This document shows, in pieces, positions 1-14,962 of a stretch of DNA of 64,000 bases. The DNA comes from Podaxis mareebaensis. Taxonomy: Eukaryota; Basidiomycota; Agaricomycetes; Agaricales; Agaricaceae. The notes beneath the pieces were generated by a model. It did not search any database. It saw only the letters and a list, made by a program, of their open reading frames with translations, and had not been told where the DNA came from. Numbering within the stretch: the first letter of the stretch is position 1; each line of letters begins with the position of its first letter. The position numbers were made by a program, and so were the translations under genes. Where the stretch lies: positions 62,001-126,000 of the forward strand of contig JAEUWP010000515.1 of NCBI GenBank assembly GCA_018524725.1, read 5' to 3'.

Positions 1-1562
1 CCGCACCCGTCAAACACGCACTGCAAATACATATACACCCGCCGCCGCTTATACACCGCCTGTGTACCAGGCTCCTTTGCCTGTGGCCCCTGTCTCCGTC
101 GTTCAACCCAATCCTCCACGACCACCTCTGCCGACAACCCCTCAAGCACTCCAATCGAGCTATGCGCCACGCTTACGCACAGGTGCTACCCTCCTTATGC
201 AACCAATCCTTGCATCTACGGCTGCGACACATTCACGTGCCACTGCAAGACGTGGGGGAGTGGTCAATTACGCAGATCCTGGCTCTGGAGATGAGTTTCC
301 TGATGCCGGTGCTCTCGACTCGGATGACTCGGATTTTGTGGCAAGCGGTGGCACACGAACGGCAATACGGCAGTCGAGGAGTAGGTTGGGTGCTGGAGTG
401 TCTGTTTTCAATTCCGCAACGGGATCCTCTGCGACACCAAATCGCACGGGCACACCTCAAGTAGAGAAAAACGAATTAGACCAGAGTTATCTTGGTCAAA
501 TACCACCGGAAAGGTTCATCAAACCAAGGCCCATGCAGCCAACAGTCCATGAATACCCGTAGGTATCTTTGAAGTCTGACGTCACTTCTTCGCTCTCAAT
601 CTTGACGATAGGGCACCCGACGCAATGGCGAAACAAGGGCAAAAGCGAACCTCGCTCATCCCAATACGTGTCGAGTTTGAAACTGATACCCATAGAATCC
701 GCGACTGCTTCGTCTGGAACGTGAATGAAGAACTCATCAAGCCTGAGACTTTTGCGAAGATCTTCTGCTACGACCTCGATCTTCCCCTTACGTTTGCAGA
801 GACAGTTGCCGCACAAATACGCGCCCAGATAGAAGAACATGAAGGAGTGGCAAGCATGGAGCTGGGTCAGGATGGTGCACCCGATTTTGATGAACTTGGA
901 CAAAATGGTGATGAGTTACCAGAATGTCGTGTAATTTTGAGTGTAAGTCGAATACACCATATCCATCATGAATATATGTTAACCTGTGTTATAGATTGAT
1001 GTTCAAATAGCCAATCATCATCTTATGGACCACATCGAATGGGACCTACTTTCACCACTCACACCTGAAGCTTTTTCAGAAAAGCTCTGTATGGAACTTG
1101 GTCTGTCTGGAGAAGCAATACCACTAGTTGCACATGCTGTTCATGAAGAACTCATGAAGCATAAAAAAGACGCTATAGAGTGGGGTGTCATTGGAGGCGA
1201 GCGGGATATTGGAGAAGATACAGGTACAGGGGGCGATAGGCCACGAGACAAGAGTGGATTCGGGTTGGTGAAGGATAAGACCGGTTTGGGCCTTGGTTGG
1301 GGTCGGGCACCAAAGGATGGACGAGGGCCGAAGACATTAAAGAGCGTATGGAGAGATTGGCAGGAAGCGGAAGAGTTTAGGACGAAGTTTGAGGAACTGA
1401 CAGCCGAGGAGGTGGAGAGAAGGGAGATTGAAAGAGAGCGAGCGAGCAGGTGTGTTACACGTGTTCCATTCAAATATTCGATGAAGCTGATTTCATCGAG
1501 CATGCAGGCGGCTAAGGCGAGAAACGTCAAAATTCCAGTCGACAAGGAGTCGGCGACGATAG
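1..1562 (+). CDS. sfh1: SNF5-family chromatin remodelling subunit (Sfh1-like), 5' end outside window
   Basis: Nuclear core subunit of a SWI/SNF-type remodelling complex (RSC if truly Sfh1). Coding exons are 1-558 (continuing off the left edge), 612-942, 995-1449 and 1508-1562, joined in frame by 53-, 52- and 58-nt GT-AG introns. Two SNF5 repeats are visible: one opens at IPIRVEFETDTHRIRD, the other spans the second junction as VILSIDVQIANHHLMDHIEWD. Ahead of them is a low-complexity acidic part with RRGGVVNYADPGSGDEF, which resembles Sfh1 more than Snf5. Splicing the last intron gives an arginine-rich tail (ASRRLRRETSKF) ending at the TAG at 1560; reading through that intron gives an unrelated tail, so the spliced form is preferred. 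The Snf5 paralogue is the alternative identity. Confidence 0.88.
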
Positions 1563-4500
1563 CAATCCTGTTGTGCTGCTTGACATCTTCAGTATTATCA
1601 TTATGTGTTGATTTAATGACACTCCAGTCTTGTATCAAAAGCATGGAATTGGTTCCTATGTTGATCAGCCGCACGCACGGTCATCTCCTACCACCACCCA
1701 TCGTGAGCTACACGATTCATCCCCCCTGCTACTCGGATTATATGATAATATCTTCAAGTTAGCGGTCGTGATTTGGCCTCCCGTAACACATGTATTGGTA
1801 CTCGTCATTCGCTGCGCTAACAAAAATACTGAATGTCAGTGGGCAGAGTGGACCCGTACTTGCGCACATCTTGTTCCAGGCCGCAACTCTTTGACACGCG
1901 TGATCTTTGCCTAATCTCTCATACTTCTGCAAGCGAGGGATGAGTCCAGTCCTAGGCTAGGACTGGACTCCTGATATTGACCTGGAGTCGGCGGAATCAT
2001 CCTGACTCGTCCAAGTTGAAAAAGAAAGTGATTGTTTCGAAAGTTGTTACGTGGTAGAAATGAGGGGATATGTGATTAGAGATCGTCTTTATTATGAAAA
2101 TTGAAAAGCAAAACTTGAGCTAGGTTAGGTTAATCAACAGGAAGGGCACAAGGCGGTTCGGAACGCTGGAGTCGGTGTATTGGAAAAAAGAGCGAGATAT
2201 CTCAACCACCGACCCGTGGTTTGGTCGTCAGAAGTCGTCTAATTCGAGCCAGTGCGACAACCGCCGGAAATATTTAATTACTGACACTACTCGTTTGTCC
2301 GAAATAGCCGGAGGTAGCTTGAGTCTCCGCTGACTTCGAACAAGACTCTGGTATCGTTGACAAAATCAAGCGCTTGTGCGAGGAATGGAGCTGGAGCTGG
2401 GCTCTGGTTCGGAGCCTGTGGGTCGGAAACAGCGTTCTTAGGCGTTTGGAAGTGTGCATGCACTTATAATTGGTCATCCCATGATCGGAGAATGTTGGCG
2501 CATCCAGGTACTGGATTGCTCCGCTTGTCATCTACTTATGTCCTGGAACTTGAGCGCTGAGCCCCTAAGTATAGGCGATGGGTAGGGGTACTTGTCCAGA
2601 GACCTGCTTGGCGCCCGTGAAGTGGTGTCCGGAATTTTCCGTCATAACACATAGCAAACGGTGGGTCCGTATTTGTGGTCATTTACACGCGTAGAGAGTA
2701 TATATCTTGAGGACCAGTCGGTTAGGAGTCGCAAAATCCTGTCAATATTGAGGCCGTTCATAGTCATTGATAAGCCTAAGACTTACGAATGCGAGCAGAT
2801 CATTACTTCCTCTCATTGCTCTAGCGCTCAAGGCCAGCATGTCCAGCCCGTCCAACGACGATGGGAAGGTATACAGCGCCACTTCGAGGTGCTTTAGCCG
2901 AATCTAGCCCGCGTTAGTCTGTAGTAAAGTTGGACTGCCAGCGGGACGCCTGGAACAGTCCTTTGAGTCTGGATCGAGGCCGTTTGGCTCAAGGGACGAA
3001 TACTCTTTCTTGCGTCGCCGCTTGTACGTGCTCCCCAACTGGAACTGGTATCAATCAGATCGGAGGAGCTAGCAAGACCTATGTAGACTATTTACTTACT
3101 CGCGGGCCCTACGGAAACTGTGATAACGCTCCATTGCATATACCCGCGTCTCAACGTCATCGACTTGTGCTCTGGCGTTACAACACGTCTGCGCCCTAAC
3201 CCAACCGCAACATGGACTCTCCAAAACCTCCCACCCGTGTCATTTGCCGGGAGGCGCCTCATTGGTACCGTCATCACGATCCCCTGCTCTAGAACTTCAT
3301 TCGATCAAACAGACGCCAGTTCCACTGTCACGCTTATTCGACTCCTATCCTTCACCTAGGAACTCGCTCCTATTACCAAAAGCACATTCTTGGCCTCGTG
3401 TTTTAAAAAGAGACCTATCCAATCTCTTCCCATCCCCTCCCCGAGACTCAAGGGTAGCCTTTCCCAGAGTTAAATGTACGTCGGATAATTTTACGAAACT
3501 GGTGCGCGGAAGCGAGAGCAAAAGGTGGCAGTTACATTGCACATAATCTGCCCCCTCCTCCCTCCAGATTCAATTTGACCTCAGTGAAAACCTGCTCTGT
3601 ACATATCAATATATGACGAAATTCTAAGTTTTTGAGAAATAGTTTCGTCGTCATATTCTCATATACTTATGCTCAGCGTTCCAAGTACGAATCATTTTCC
3701 ATAATTAATATCTAAACCTCTCGGGAAATCCACATATAATGTGGTTGAGGTATACAGTATATGCCATGTTGTGAATATTTGGGAGAAACCTCGGCATATC
3801 CACGACGCGTCTTGTACTGAAGCGGGCAAGTACGTCTCGGGCTATAACGAAACATTCTTGCTGACAAGCTCCATATCAGCTCGTAACAAGCGTTCCAGCA
3901 TGCTTATGTCCGTCGCTATCATTCCGAGGATAATCCTTACTCTATTCTTTCAAAATGGTGGATGGAAATTGGGCAAGGCAACAACGTTCGTCGTTGCCGA
4001 GCACAGTGGCATGGCGGCTAAGCGGAGTTTCCGTTTCGCATGTATTATTGGCGCTCTGAATGAGAAGATCGTTCGGGGAATCATATATAGTAATTATCCC
4101 TTGGAATTTTCCAGGGAGCAGGTATTCTTGAACCTCAGTGGGGGAAATGCAGGCCCTTACAACCAACTGGCATTCCTCATTTGTTCTTAGGAATGTCAGG
4201 GGTAATAAGTGCTAGATAAACCTATGTAGCACCCGCTTTTTTGGTAGGTATATTAGCATAACAGATTCGATGAATGCACCAGCTGTCAGCTTTGGGTAAT
4301 GAATCTCGTCAGATAAGATCCAGATGCATTGTCCCTCCGAGGGTCATCTTATGTCCGTTATAACCGTTGTCACTCCATACGGTTTGACACAAAATATCAC
4401 CTGGACAGATGAGACCTCTACTAAGTTGCTATCGTGCCTTTCACTTCGGAGGAGATAGGCTCAGGTCTACCACAATCAATATCACACACCAGCAGTCAAG

Positions 4501-7500
4501 GTCGAGGTACTGAGCTGGGAATTGCATCAAGAGATAAGGAAGAAGGAAGAGAACACGGCGTTGTTATCACATCGAGATATGTACTTCAAGGCTGAATCCA
4601 AAACCTCGGGGGCAATGTGTCAAAAAACACTTTTCTTCGAACTTCTAGTAACTGAATCAGACATGAGAGCGCTGAGTGATCATTTCTATGACGGTTCTAC
4701 GACTTTCTGTGAGACTAGTTTCCTGTCATAGGACCTTGACGAGTTCAGGAAGCCTGAGAATCAATGTCCAGCTTCCAGACGCTCTTCAAGCGAAGATGGG
4801 CGATATACCATGAGAAGCTCGGTCGGTGCCTTCCGTGCCTCGTAAGCATAGCGCAGTACTCTGAAGAGCCCTTCAATTATCGGAGAAACCTCTCCAGAAC
4901 GATGAGCTTATTTTAATCCATAAGTGTTGTAAGAACGTTCTGGATACACATGGCTGGATCATTCGAAGATCCAGCAGTTGTTCATGCTGCTGGGGGCTTA
5001 GTTGTAAGGCCATGTTTCTCGGTGATAGCTCGTGCGAACCGAGCCCGAAGCCTCGTTTGTTCCCGGGGCGACGCGCCATAAACGCTTGCATCCGGAGGGG
5101 AGAATTTCGGATCTGATGGATACTGAGCAATTATGAGGATCAGAAAACTACAATTAGCTTGGACTACATGGAAGCCTATGTGGCACCGAAATATCGAATA
5201 ATTAGTGATGCAAACCACCAAAGCTATGCCCATTACTACCAAATTACGTTCCATGCAAGCCGGAGCGGAAATAATAATACGTCTATTCATCAAATTCGGG
5301 AATGAGTGCTGGAGACCGTGTGGCTTTAATGATGTACCGCACCCATCACTTCATTGTTCTCAATGCACTGCAACACATTTTTGCTGTGGGGGCGGAAAAT
5401 CCCGACTCCGAATCCTGGGGTGAAGCTGGGGCTTCGAAGCCCAAGTCAGGTATGCTGATCATGAATGCATGAACCCCACTATCGACGCTTCTCTAAATCC
5501 ACGATCATAAAAAGGGTGTTTTGTGATCTTGCATGATCATGTCGATGGAAGAGCAAAAAAGAAAACGAAGGAGCGCGAGATCAGTGGAAGGAAACTTGAG
5601 AATCAATCATACAGGAGGCAACCCCTCGGGCCTCAGATCTCAGGATCACACGCCGTAATTCATAGTGCAGCATCTTTCATCCCTTAACTATATAGAGCGT
5701 TTCTCCGGAGGCATGACTATGGCAGCAAGGTTCTGAAACTGGGGTTCTCCCTACCGCTAAGTATCACCGGGCATCGATTACGTTGACAACAGAAGTGTCA
5801 CTTCCAACCAGGGCACAGTTGACCAAGAGCCAGACAGGGATGATCCATCGGACGCGGGGTAGATGTTCGGAGAGGGTATGGGGGAATAAGCAGCCGAGAA
5901 GTATCCACAACACATGCCCCGCTCTACTAGCCGCCGCCAGACTAGCGCCAGAAGATACTGCGCCTGGACCTTCAGGAAGAACCCGGAATTGTTTCTGCTT
6001 CTTTTTACACTGCGACAACCATCAACCCTAGGGTTGCGAGCTCAGAAGGTCGATAGACAGTCAACGTTGACAATGCCGTACTTCTGATAAGACGGCTTCT
6101 CGTGTGGTCAGGAGTCAGTGCAAATTAGCTGGTGACTAAGTCATGAGGTTTAGGGGGTGGAGGAGACGATCATATTAACACATAAGAGCAGTCTGGGCCC
6201 TAGGCGAGGAGTGTCATTTTATAACCTGCGGCATTGACGCTTGCACAGTTAGCGGCCTGACGGTCGAAACGGGTGAAAGGGATCGACTCATTCTATTACG
6301 ATCAGTTTTACTCAGTCCTCATCAGGTTCCCGCGACGATGACCGAGTCTTGTTCCTTGATTTTCGGTGCCCCAGACTTGCCTCGCCCTCCGGGATGCGCA
6401 TCATTGGCTACGGGAAAACAGCGAAAGTCTAAATGTGGCAAGACATCGGGTCCATAAAGGGAAAGGGTCTGGTAGGACATCCTGCGGGAAGTACGGAAGA
6501 CGAGCGTGCTTGTCGTGTTTCATCACGAAGAGGCTGTTATGCTGTTCACGTCCACCGAGCACACTTCTACTATTGACTCATTTGATGAGCGCACGCGCGA
6601 AAAATTGCTTGAAAGGTGAAACGCTCCAATGTGGTTAACGCTCAGTGCTGTTACTGACCCATGATCCACGGCCCTCGATCATCCATCAACAATCACCCCA
6701 GTGATCAATATGTCAGTTATTCTTATCTGAAATAAATGAATAGGGGATTTGAGCTTGTTAGCACGGCATGCATCAATTTATTTCGGAAACTTACGTGCAC
6801 GTTGCCAGTGAGCATAAGTGGGCTGAGCGTGAGGATAATTTAGCCAAGGGGCTAAGCCTAGCGGTCTATCCATCCGCCGCTTAGAAGCGTAATCCGTGGA
6901 AAAGGCCAGACGAAGAAGGGAGGAAGTTTTGAAAAAGTTCTCCTTGCGATGTGATACGAGTCGGATGTGGTGGGATGCGATATAAGCGATCGTCGTGTGG
7001 TTTGACGGAGAGACATTCAGTTACGCCGAGGTTCTCCAGTACTGGATGCCAGCAGTGTTATTGAGAAGTTTTGCCTAGAGGAGGTTCTTTGAAATGTGGG
7101 TCGGCAGACCAAAAAGGTTAGAGGGTTCTGGGCTTGGGGAAGAGAGGTGACCCAAGGGAATGGGCGTTCACAGGGTTAGTTTAACTTGGCTGTGCTCTTT
7201 CCGCTGGGGGTGCATGAGTAATCATGAACGGCGGTGTATGAATCCGGGGATCGTGGTTTCCCGAAGCCCTGGGGTAATATCTACCTTGAGCAATGAGCGC
7301 TGAGGTAGGGTTGCTAACAGTAGCAACACTTGACGACGACCTGACAGGATTTACGGCCACGTTAGGCCAAAGCCGCAAAGTGGTGTGATGGTTCATCAGA
7401 AAATGTCTGTCAGCAAAACTCGTATCATATGATCTGTGACAGAGGGAAGGTTAGAATAGAAGGGCACCTGGGTGACGCACTAAGTATCAATCAATCCGGT

Positions 7501-9102
7501 ATTCATCAAAAGCAATCGGCAGAATCAGTGCCTATGAATATCTACAGCTCATGACTCCCAGTTCTCTGGTTGTAAGGCTCGAAGAAGAAAAACTTCGAAC
7601 CTAATGATAGAATGCCTCTATCCCATATAGAACCACAAGCATCGCGTGGCGTGCTGTCCTTCTGGACTTGAGTGAAAATTCGTGGCTAGAATAACAACGG
7701 CCTGGTCGGTGATGGCCTATTTCGAAACTGGTTTGGGTGTCGCACAGAAATAGCAAGTCGATGGATTCCAGCTATAGCTAGAAACGAGCCTCATGATTGC
7801 GATAAAAAGCTTGAAAGATGCAGAGTGCAAGTTTGAGGAAAGTGAGCCAAGATGCGTTCAGTGTTACGTTATGAATTCCGACCGTCATTGTGACGACTCT
7901 TGAAACTCGAAGAAATAACCGGACGCGGGTTTCACCGACGTTTTGGGGGGACGTGCTTCCCTGAGCCATGGGCCAATGTGCCATTCGAAGGGTTACTGTT
8001 GTTCCAACAGAAAGAGAAGCGAAGTTTTGCGTGTTATAATGGAAGTGCCGTGAGGTCCCCGCGGTGGGTTTGCGATTGAGCCCAATATTCAGGTCAGGAC
8101 CGCCGAACTAGTGCGCGAGAACGATGCGGGGGAGATCAGGGGATGGAACCCCGGTGTGGACAGGGTGTGGAGACCTGGTCACAATGTTCTTCGCTGTAGA
8201 TTGGCTTGATGACGTAGAGGGTTGTCGTCGGTGATGGGATTGCGCCCGACAAAATAATCGAAGCCAGTAATGGGTGAGATAACCATACGCCATGGATATG
8301 AGGCAATGATTTGAGGGAGAACGGTGGCGTTGCAGACTCCATGAGATGTATGCCAACGGGTGCGGTCTGCATGATATACCGGAGATTGAGGGTTTCAGAA
8401 TGCTCATGTTTCGCGAAATAAAATGTGGTTAGTGTTTGTGCCGGCCAGCTCTGTCTGTTCTCCCGGGAAAAGGTGGGAATTACGACTTGAGGGGCATGCC
8501 ACGCAACGGCCACGTCGAAGCTGTGCTGACACAGGTTTGATCGACAACGTGGATGGGGTAGATGGAATGTAGAGGACTGGTGGAGTGCAACATTCCAACG
8601 TTCAAGGGTATGAATGCGGCAGCCAAGGACACACAACGAGTCGGAATTCACATGTTCAGAGGACAACAAAATTAGACTAAAGGCTTACACCGTTGAATTT
8701 TTTAGGGCGTGATCTTGATTTGCAGTGTCGGCGTGGCCCTAAAGAGCCTGCCAGGGCCTACCCCGCATCTGCGATCAGGGCCGCGCTAGATCTCGGGATT
8801 GATGATATATACGTATCTAGATCTGTAGGGAACAAGTGGTCAGGATCTGTTTGTCGCCTCGAGGAAGCAGTGCGGTCTCTGGGAGGATCTTGTGAGAGCA
8901 ACGGTGATATTCTAGGGCTGGATGGAAGGGCTGCGGAGCCTTGTTGGGCGGGACGGCACATGGGGAGATTTGTTTCTGAGGTGAGCGGATATCAGGTGGT
9001 ACGGACCGAAGAGCAGATGGACGGATTTGAAGGTGACGCATGTTGCGCTCTCGAGATAATGGGCGCCTTCGGGCCGAATCGGAGGGACGGCAGTAGTCTA
9101 GG

Positions 9103-9110
<8 letters not shown>
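1563..9110. other. Gene-poor intergenic region
   Basis: About 7.5 kb in which no ORF shows a recognisable family, consistent splice structure or plausible protein composition. ORFs here are mostly under 100 codons; the longest, 177 codons at 8136-8669 on the minus strand, resembles nothing recognised. The only clear structure is the short perfect palindrome at 1942-1970. Old transposon remnants would fit such a stretch, but no terminal repeats, transposase or reverse transcriptase motifs were seen by eye. Confidence 0.6.
1942..1970. repeat. 29-bp near-perfect palindrome (14-bp arms, 1-nt centre)
   Basis: The arms gagtccagtcctag and ctaggactggactc are exact reverse complements around a single g. 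It lies 380 bp after the stop of the SNF5-family gene, alone in non-coding DNA. It could form a cruciform or an RNA hairpin in the gene's 3' region, or be the core of a decayed inverted-repeat element. No function is shown. Confidence 0.85.
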
Positions 9111-11693
<2,583 letters not shown>

Positions 11694-12207
11694 TTTTCCA
11701 TTTGGTGCTCTTTCCCTCCTCTATTTCTTTTCTGGCTATGCTCGATGTTCTGCTTGGACTCGTTTCAGCTTTTAGATGACGACCCTCTCTGGTTATGGTT
11801 TATTATATGGCACTGGATTTCTCTCCCTCTGTTTCGTTACTTCTCGGTATGCACCCTTACTTATTTTATCTGGAAACCGCATACATACATAGATACATCC
11901 CATAGAGTTTCTTTTTCTATGTTCCGGTCTCTCCTTTCTATCACTAATGCTCCTCTGGGCTGTGTTCGTGGTCTTTCTTTCTTGCGGGCTTCTTTCTATA
12001 GGTAGTCACCTGGTCTCCCTTCTGACTGTATCGACCAATCCCCCCCTTTAGACTCCCTACTCATATCGCACTGTATCCTCATGACTCATTTTATCTGTCA
12101 ATTACTTCTGTCTCTTTGGCATGTTCATCCTGTAATGACTAATGATGATATTGTGTTGGACCTATCTATTTGCACAAAAAAATAAGTTCGAATTGTGTGT
12201 TGATCAG

Positions 12208-12241
12208 GATCTTAAGATCTTTTACGACCTAGATCGTAAAA
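12208..12241. repeat. Two adjacent short inverted repeats
   Basis: GATCTTAAGATC at 12208-12219 is a perfect palindrome. It is followed directly by TTTTACGA (12220-12227) and its reverse complement TCGTAAAA (12234-12241) around a 6-nt loop. They lie between cre1 and the 3' end of the tRNA gene and could form hairpins in either transcript. Confidence 0.7.
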
Positions 12242-12242
12242 A
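12238..12242 (-). terminator. Pol III T-run terminator for tRNA-Cys
   Basis: Five consecutive A on the plus strand read as TTTTT on the minus strand, 23 nt beyond the tRNA discriminator base, as expected for RNA polymerase III termination. Confidence 0.7.
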
Positions 12243-12265
12243 TGAAGTCATACAGGCAAATGTAA

Positions 12266-12347
12266 AGTCCCGACGGTGGATCGAACACCGGACCCTGCGA
12301 TAACGGCTCGACTGCAATCGCATGCTATACCACTTAGCTACCGAGAC
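12266..12347 (-). tRNA. tRNA-Cys(GCA) with a 10-nt intron
   Basis: Read on the minus strand, a full cloverleaf forms. The 7-bp acceptor is GTCTCGG with TCGGGAC (two G-U pairs). The D stem is GCTA/TAGC with loop AGTGGTA. The anticodon stem is TGCGA/TCGCA. The T stem is CGGTG/CACCG around TTCGATC. The anticodon is GCA and the discriminator is T, the usual cysteine identity base. The 17 nt between the anticodon stem halves exceed the normal 7 by 10, so an intron TCGAGCCGTT follows position 37. CCA is not encoded. The gene lies 119 bp before, and opposite to, the DCAF5-like gene. Confidence 0.93.
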
Positions 12348-12466
12348 TTGCAAAAATGGACGGCTGGGGAACTTCGCGATTGTATTACTATGAGCTGAGC
12401 TGACGTCACGGTCAGCAGTAACCACTTGAAACACATAACACCCCCAGTATCATAAGTTATAACATC

Positions 12467-14962
12467 ATGCACTCCAATCGCTCGAGGCGAACAACACATG
12501 GGCGCGTGGCGACCATCAACCTACAGAACTTCGCAAGCAGGTCGAGGGCCGACGTTTTAGATTCCATAATTTCTGAGGGATTTCATTATTCAAGGTAAAT
12601 ATGTAGTCATCAATTCCTTTGGCGCCGGGTAACTACGTCCTTGGGGGATTGTTGGGGGATTGTTGGGTGAAACGCAGCATGGCATCAGGTTGTTGGCAGT
12701 TGGGCGCCGGGTGTATGCTGGTCGACGTGAACCTTCCCGCAGCCTCGGTGCCACTTTGAATTGTCTCCTGTTTCGAAATGATATATGCTCCAACGACTTT
12801 TGTTTCACAGAAACTTGAAAGCACACACGTCGTGTGTTAATGCGCTTGCATTTTCGAATGGAGAGGGCCAGTTTTTAGCAAGTGGGGGTGACGGTAAGTC
12901 GAGGAATACCCTTACATGTCATTCTTCGAGGTTAGATTGAACCGGGGGTCATTAATCTGACTGGTAACATTGGCTGTCGTCATAGATCTGAAGATTTGTC
13001 TCTGGAATTTTCACCAGGAGGATGTCCGGGAACCAATAGGGTCGTTCGTTGGACCAAGGGTACGTCCGTGCAGTAACTGCGTTCAGGGAAGCATTGCTCA
13101 GTCGGACTACGACCCACGGCAGAGTAATATCTTGAATCTCACGTTTTCAGCGTCGAATCACTATTTGTTTTCGTAAGTTCCTCAGGCTAGTTGCTGGTTC
13201 GTGTCGGCGATGAACCTAAAGTGCTAATCATCAGTATCTCGCACTAGAGGCGGCACAGATAGCACGATATATCAGTATGATGTTTCATATTTGGGATCTC
13301 CTCAAGCACAAATATCGAGGCGATCTCCAGATGCGACGTTTCCATGGTATGATGTAGGTGTCGTACTTTGTTTATCTCTATTCTCTATTCGTAGAGTAAC
13401 GCTCCCTTGGCAGGACGCTGTTCGCGGTATCACTTGCCATCCAAGCCAGGACGAAGTGTACATGAGCGCCAGGCGAGTAAAGGCTGTATTCATGGTCCGG
13501 AGATTTCGTATAACTTTCATTTAGCGAGGATGGCCGAATTATCCGACACGATGAGCGAGAGGGCCGCGTGTCTCAAGCTCAAAATACCCTAAGGCTCCAG
13601 TCCGAAGTTACTGGAGTACAATACCATCCAACAATGGAGCATGTATTTTTGACGAGCGAGCAGAGTGGAGCTGTATGCCTTCGCGACACAAGGATGGCGT
13701 TTGGTCCTTTCTCTAGGCGATCACGAGAAGGCGTAGTGCAAGTGGTTAGTGCGCTTCTAGATTTTTTCTTCCGAATCTATAGCCTCTCTGCCTAATAGTA
13801 CAACACCAAGCTGGCTAAGCAAGGCCTTAATCATTTGGCCAGCCCAGAGGCAAGTAGCATCGTCTTCGACCGTGATGGTAGGATCAGCCTACACTCCTCC
13901 ATATGCTTTATTGATGGCTTTCAGGTTCTCGATTCGCGGTGACGATGCTCGTAAGCTAAAACACAATCCACCACTTCTGGTTTTAACCTCCCTCTGTTTT
14001 CATAGCTCTGGTACCCTACAGTATATTCCGTTTCAGATCCAAATCCAATTGCTATCTGTACGGGGAAAAACGCACCAGATGGAACGCCTGTTCCCGCAGA
14101 AGAGCGGAGTTACTCCAACTCTTGTACAATGAAGGTTAGTTCTAACTTTCTGATATTATTGTTATTATGTGACGACAATAGCATGGCTCTTTCGGAGGAC
14201 CAGGCCTTGATGGTGATGAATTTTACGCTGCAGGTTCTGATGATTTCCGGGGATACGTATGGAGGTTACCACCGACCTCTGAGCTTATCGGTCAGAGACA
14301 GGAATTTTCTCCGAGTGAATGGCAAAACAAAGACGGCACCGAAATGACGGGTAGGTCATCACTACGCTACTTGCACACTTTACTCTGTAACTGAATCTCA
14401 AAGCTTTCACCTCGGGCGACAAGTGCAGCAAATATGTGCCAGTCGAATTATCAACGCCCTTGTGCCGGCTCACAGGTGAAGTTGATGGTCGCCTTTGACT
14501 TAGTGAGATAACTGACTAACCAATTTAGGGCACAATTCAATCGTCAACACGGCTGTTTTTCACCCCCACTTTCTTCATCTTTTAACTTCGGGGGTGGAGA
14601 GGCGGATAGTTCTCCATAGCCCGACCCCATCTTCTCCATGTACCCAGGACTTGTCACGCTCACCTTTGGAAGTTAGAAAGCTGAGTGAAGACGGGGCACA
14701 AGACTGGGTGAATTACTATGAGGCACTCATAGGTGCATTTACGACTGTGGGGGCGTCGGAGCTTGCTGAGGATCCGGATGAAACAAGAACGATTAGCATG
14801 TTCGACCAGTAAGTCTGGCCTTCGAGAATCGGGTACCAATATCGTCTCAATTCCGCGCTTTTCACTAGTATTTTGAGGGAGGAGGGAGACATAGACGTCT
14901 TCGCAAGGCGTAAATGGACTGGTTCTGATGATTCCGATTCAGACGACGATATAGAGATATGA
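12467..14962 (+). CDS. WD40 protein, DCAF5-like (CUL4-DDB1 substrate receptor candidate)
   Basis: WD40 propeller protein resembling animal DCAF5/WDR22, which docks substrates on CUL4-DDB1 ubiquitin ligases. Fourteen exons join in frame: 12467-12594, 12811-12893, 12986-13059, 13123-13172, 13248-13353, 13414-13472, 13525-13744, 13799-13877, 13925-13950, 14006-14134, 14182-14350, 14404-14475, 14529-14808, 14869-14962. Shared text with DCAF5 includes NL-(x)-H-(x)-CVNALAFSNGEGQFLASGGDD, then NSCTMK, AAGSDDFRGYVWRLP and LTGHNSIVN. The C terminus is acidic (DDSDSDDDIEI). The sixth exon ends in a GC donor (AG|GCGAGT at 13473), needed to restore MSASEDGR. Start MHSNRSRRTTHGR is the ATG that keeps frame into exon 2. 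Role in ubiquitination is inferred from the family. Confidence 0.88.

Larger units (their letters stand above)
11694..12265. other. Intergenic: cre1 3' flank and tRNA-Cys downstream region
   Basis: Pyrimidine-rich 3' flank of cre1 with no convincing ORF. The end of the stretch holds the short inverted repeats and A/T run described separately, which lie downstream of the minus-strand tRNA. Confidence 0.6.

Noticed and set aside
3741..4190. 149-codon plus-strand ORF in the gene-poor region
   Set aside because: No recognisable motif and no neighbouring exons; chance ORF length for AT-moderate DNA.
8136..8669. 177-codon minus-strand ORF upstream of cre1
   Set aside because: No family resemblance, no signal peptide or domain, composition like translated non-coding DNA; lies in a region with several overlapping open frames.
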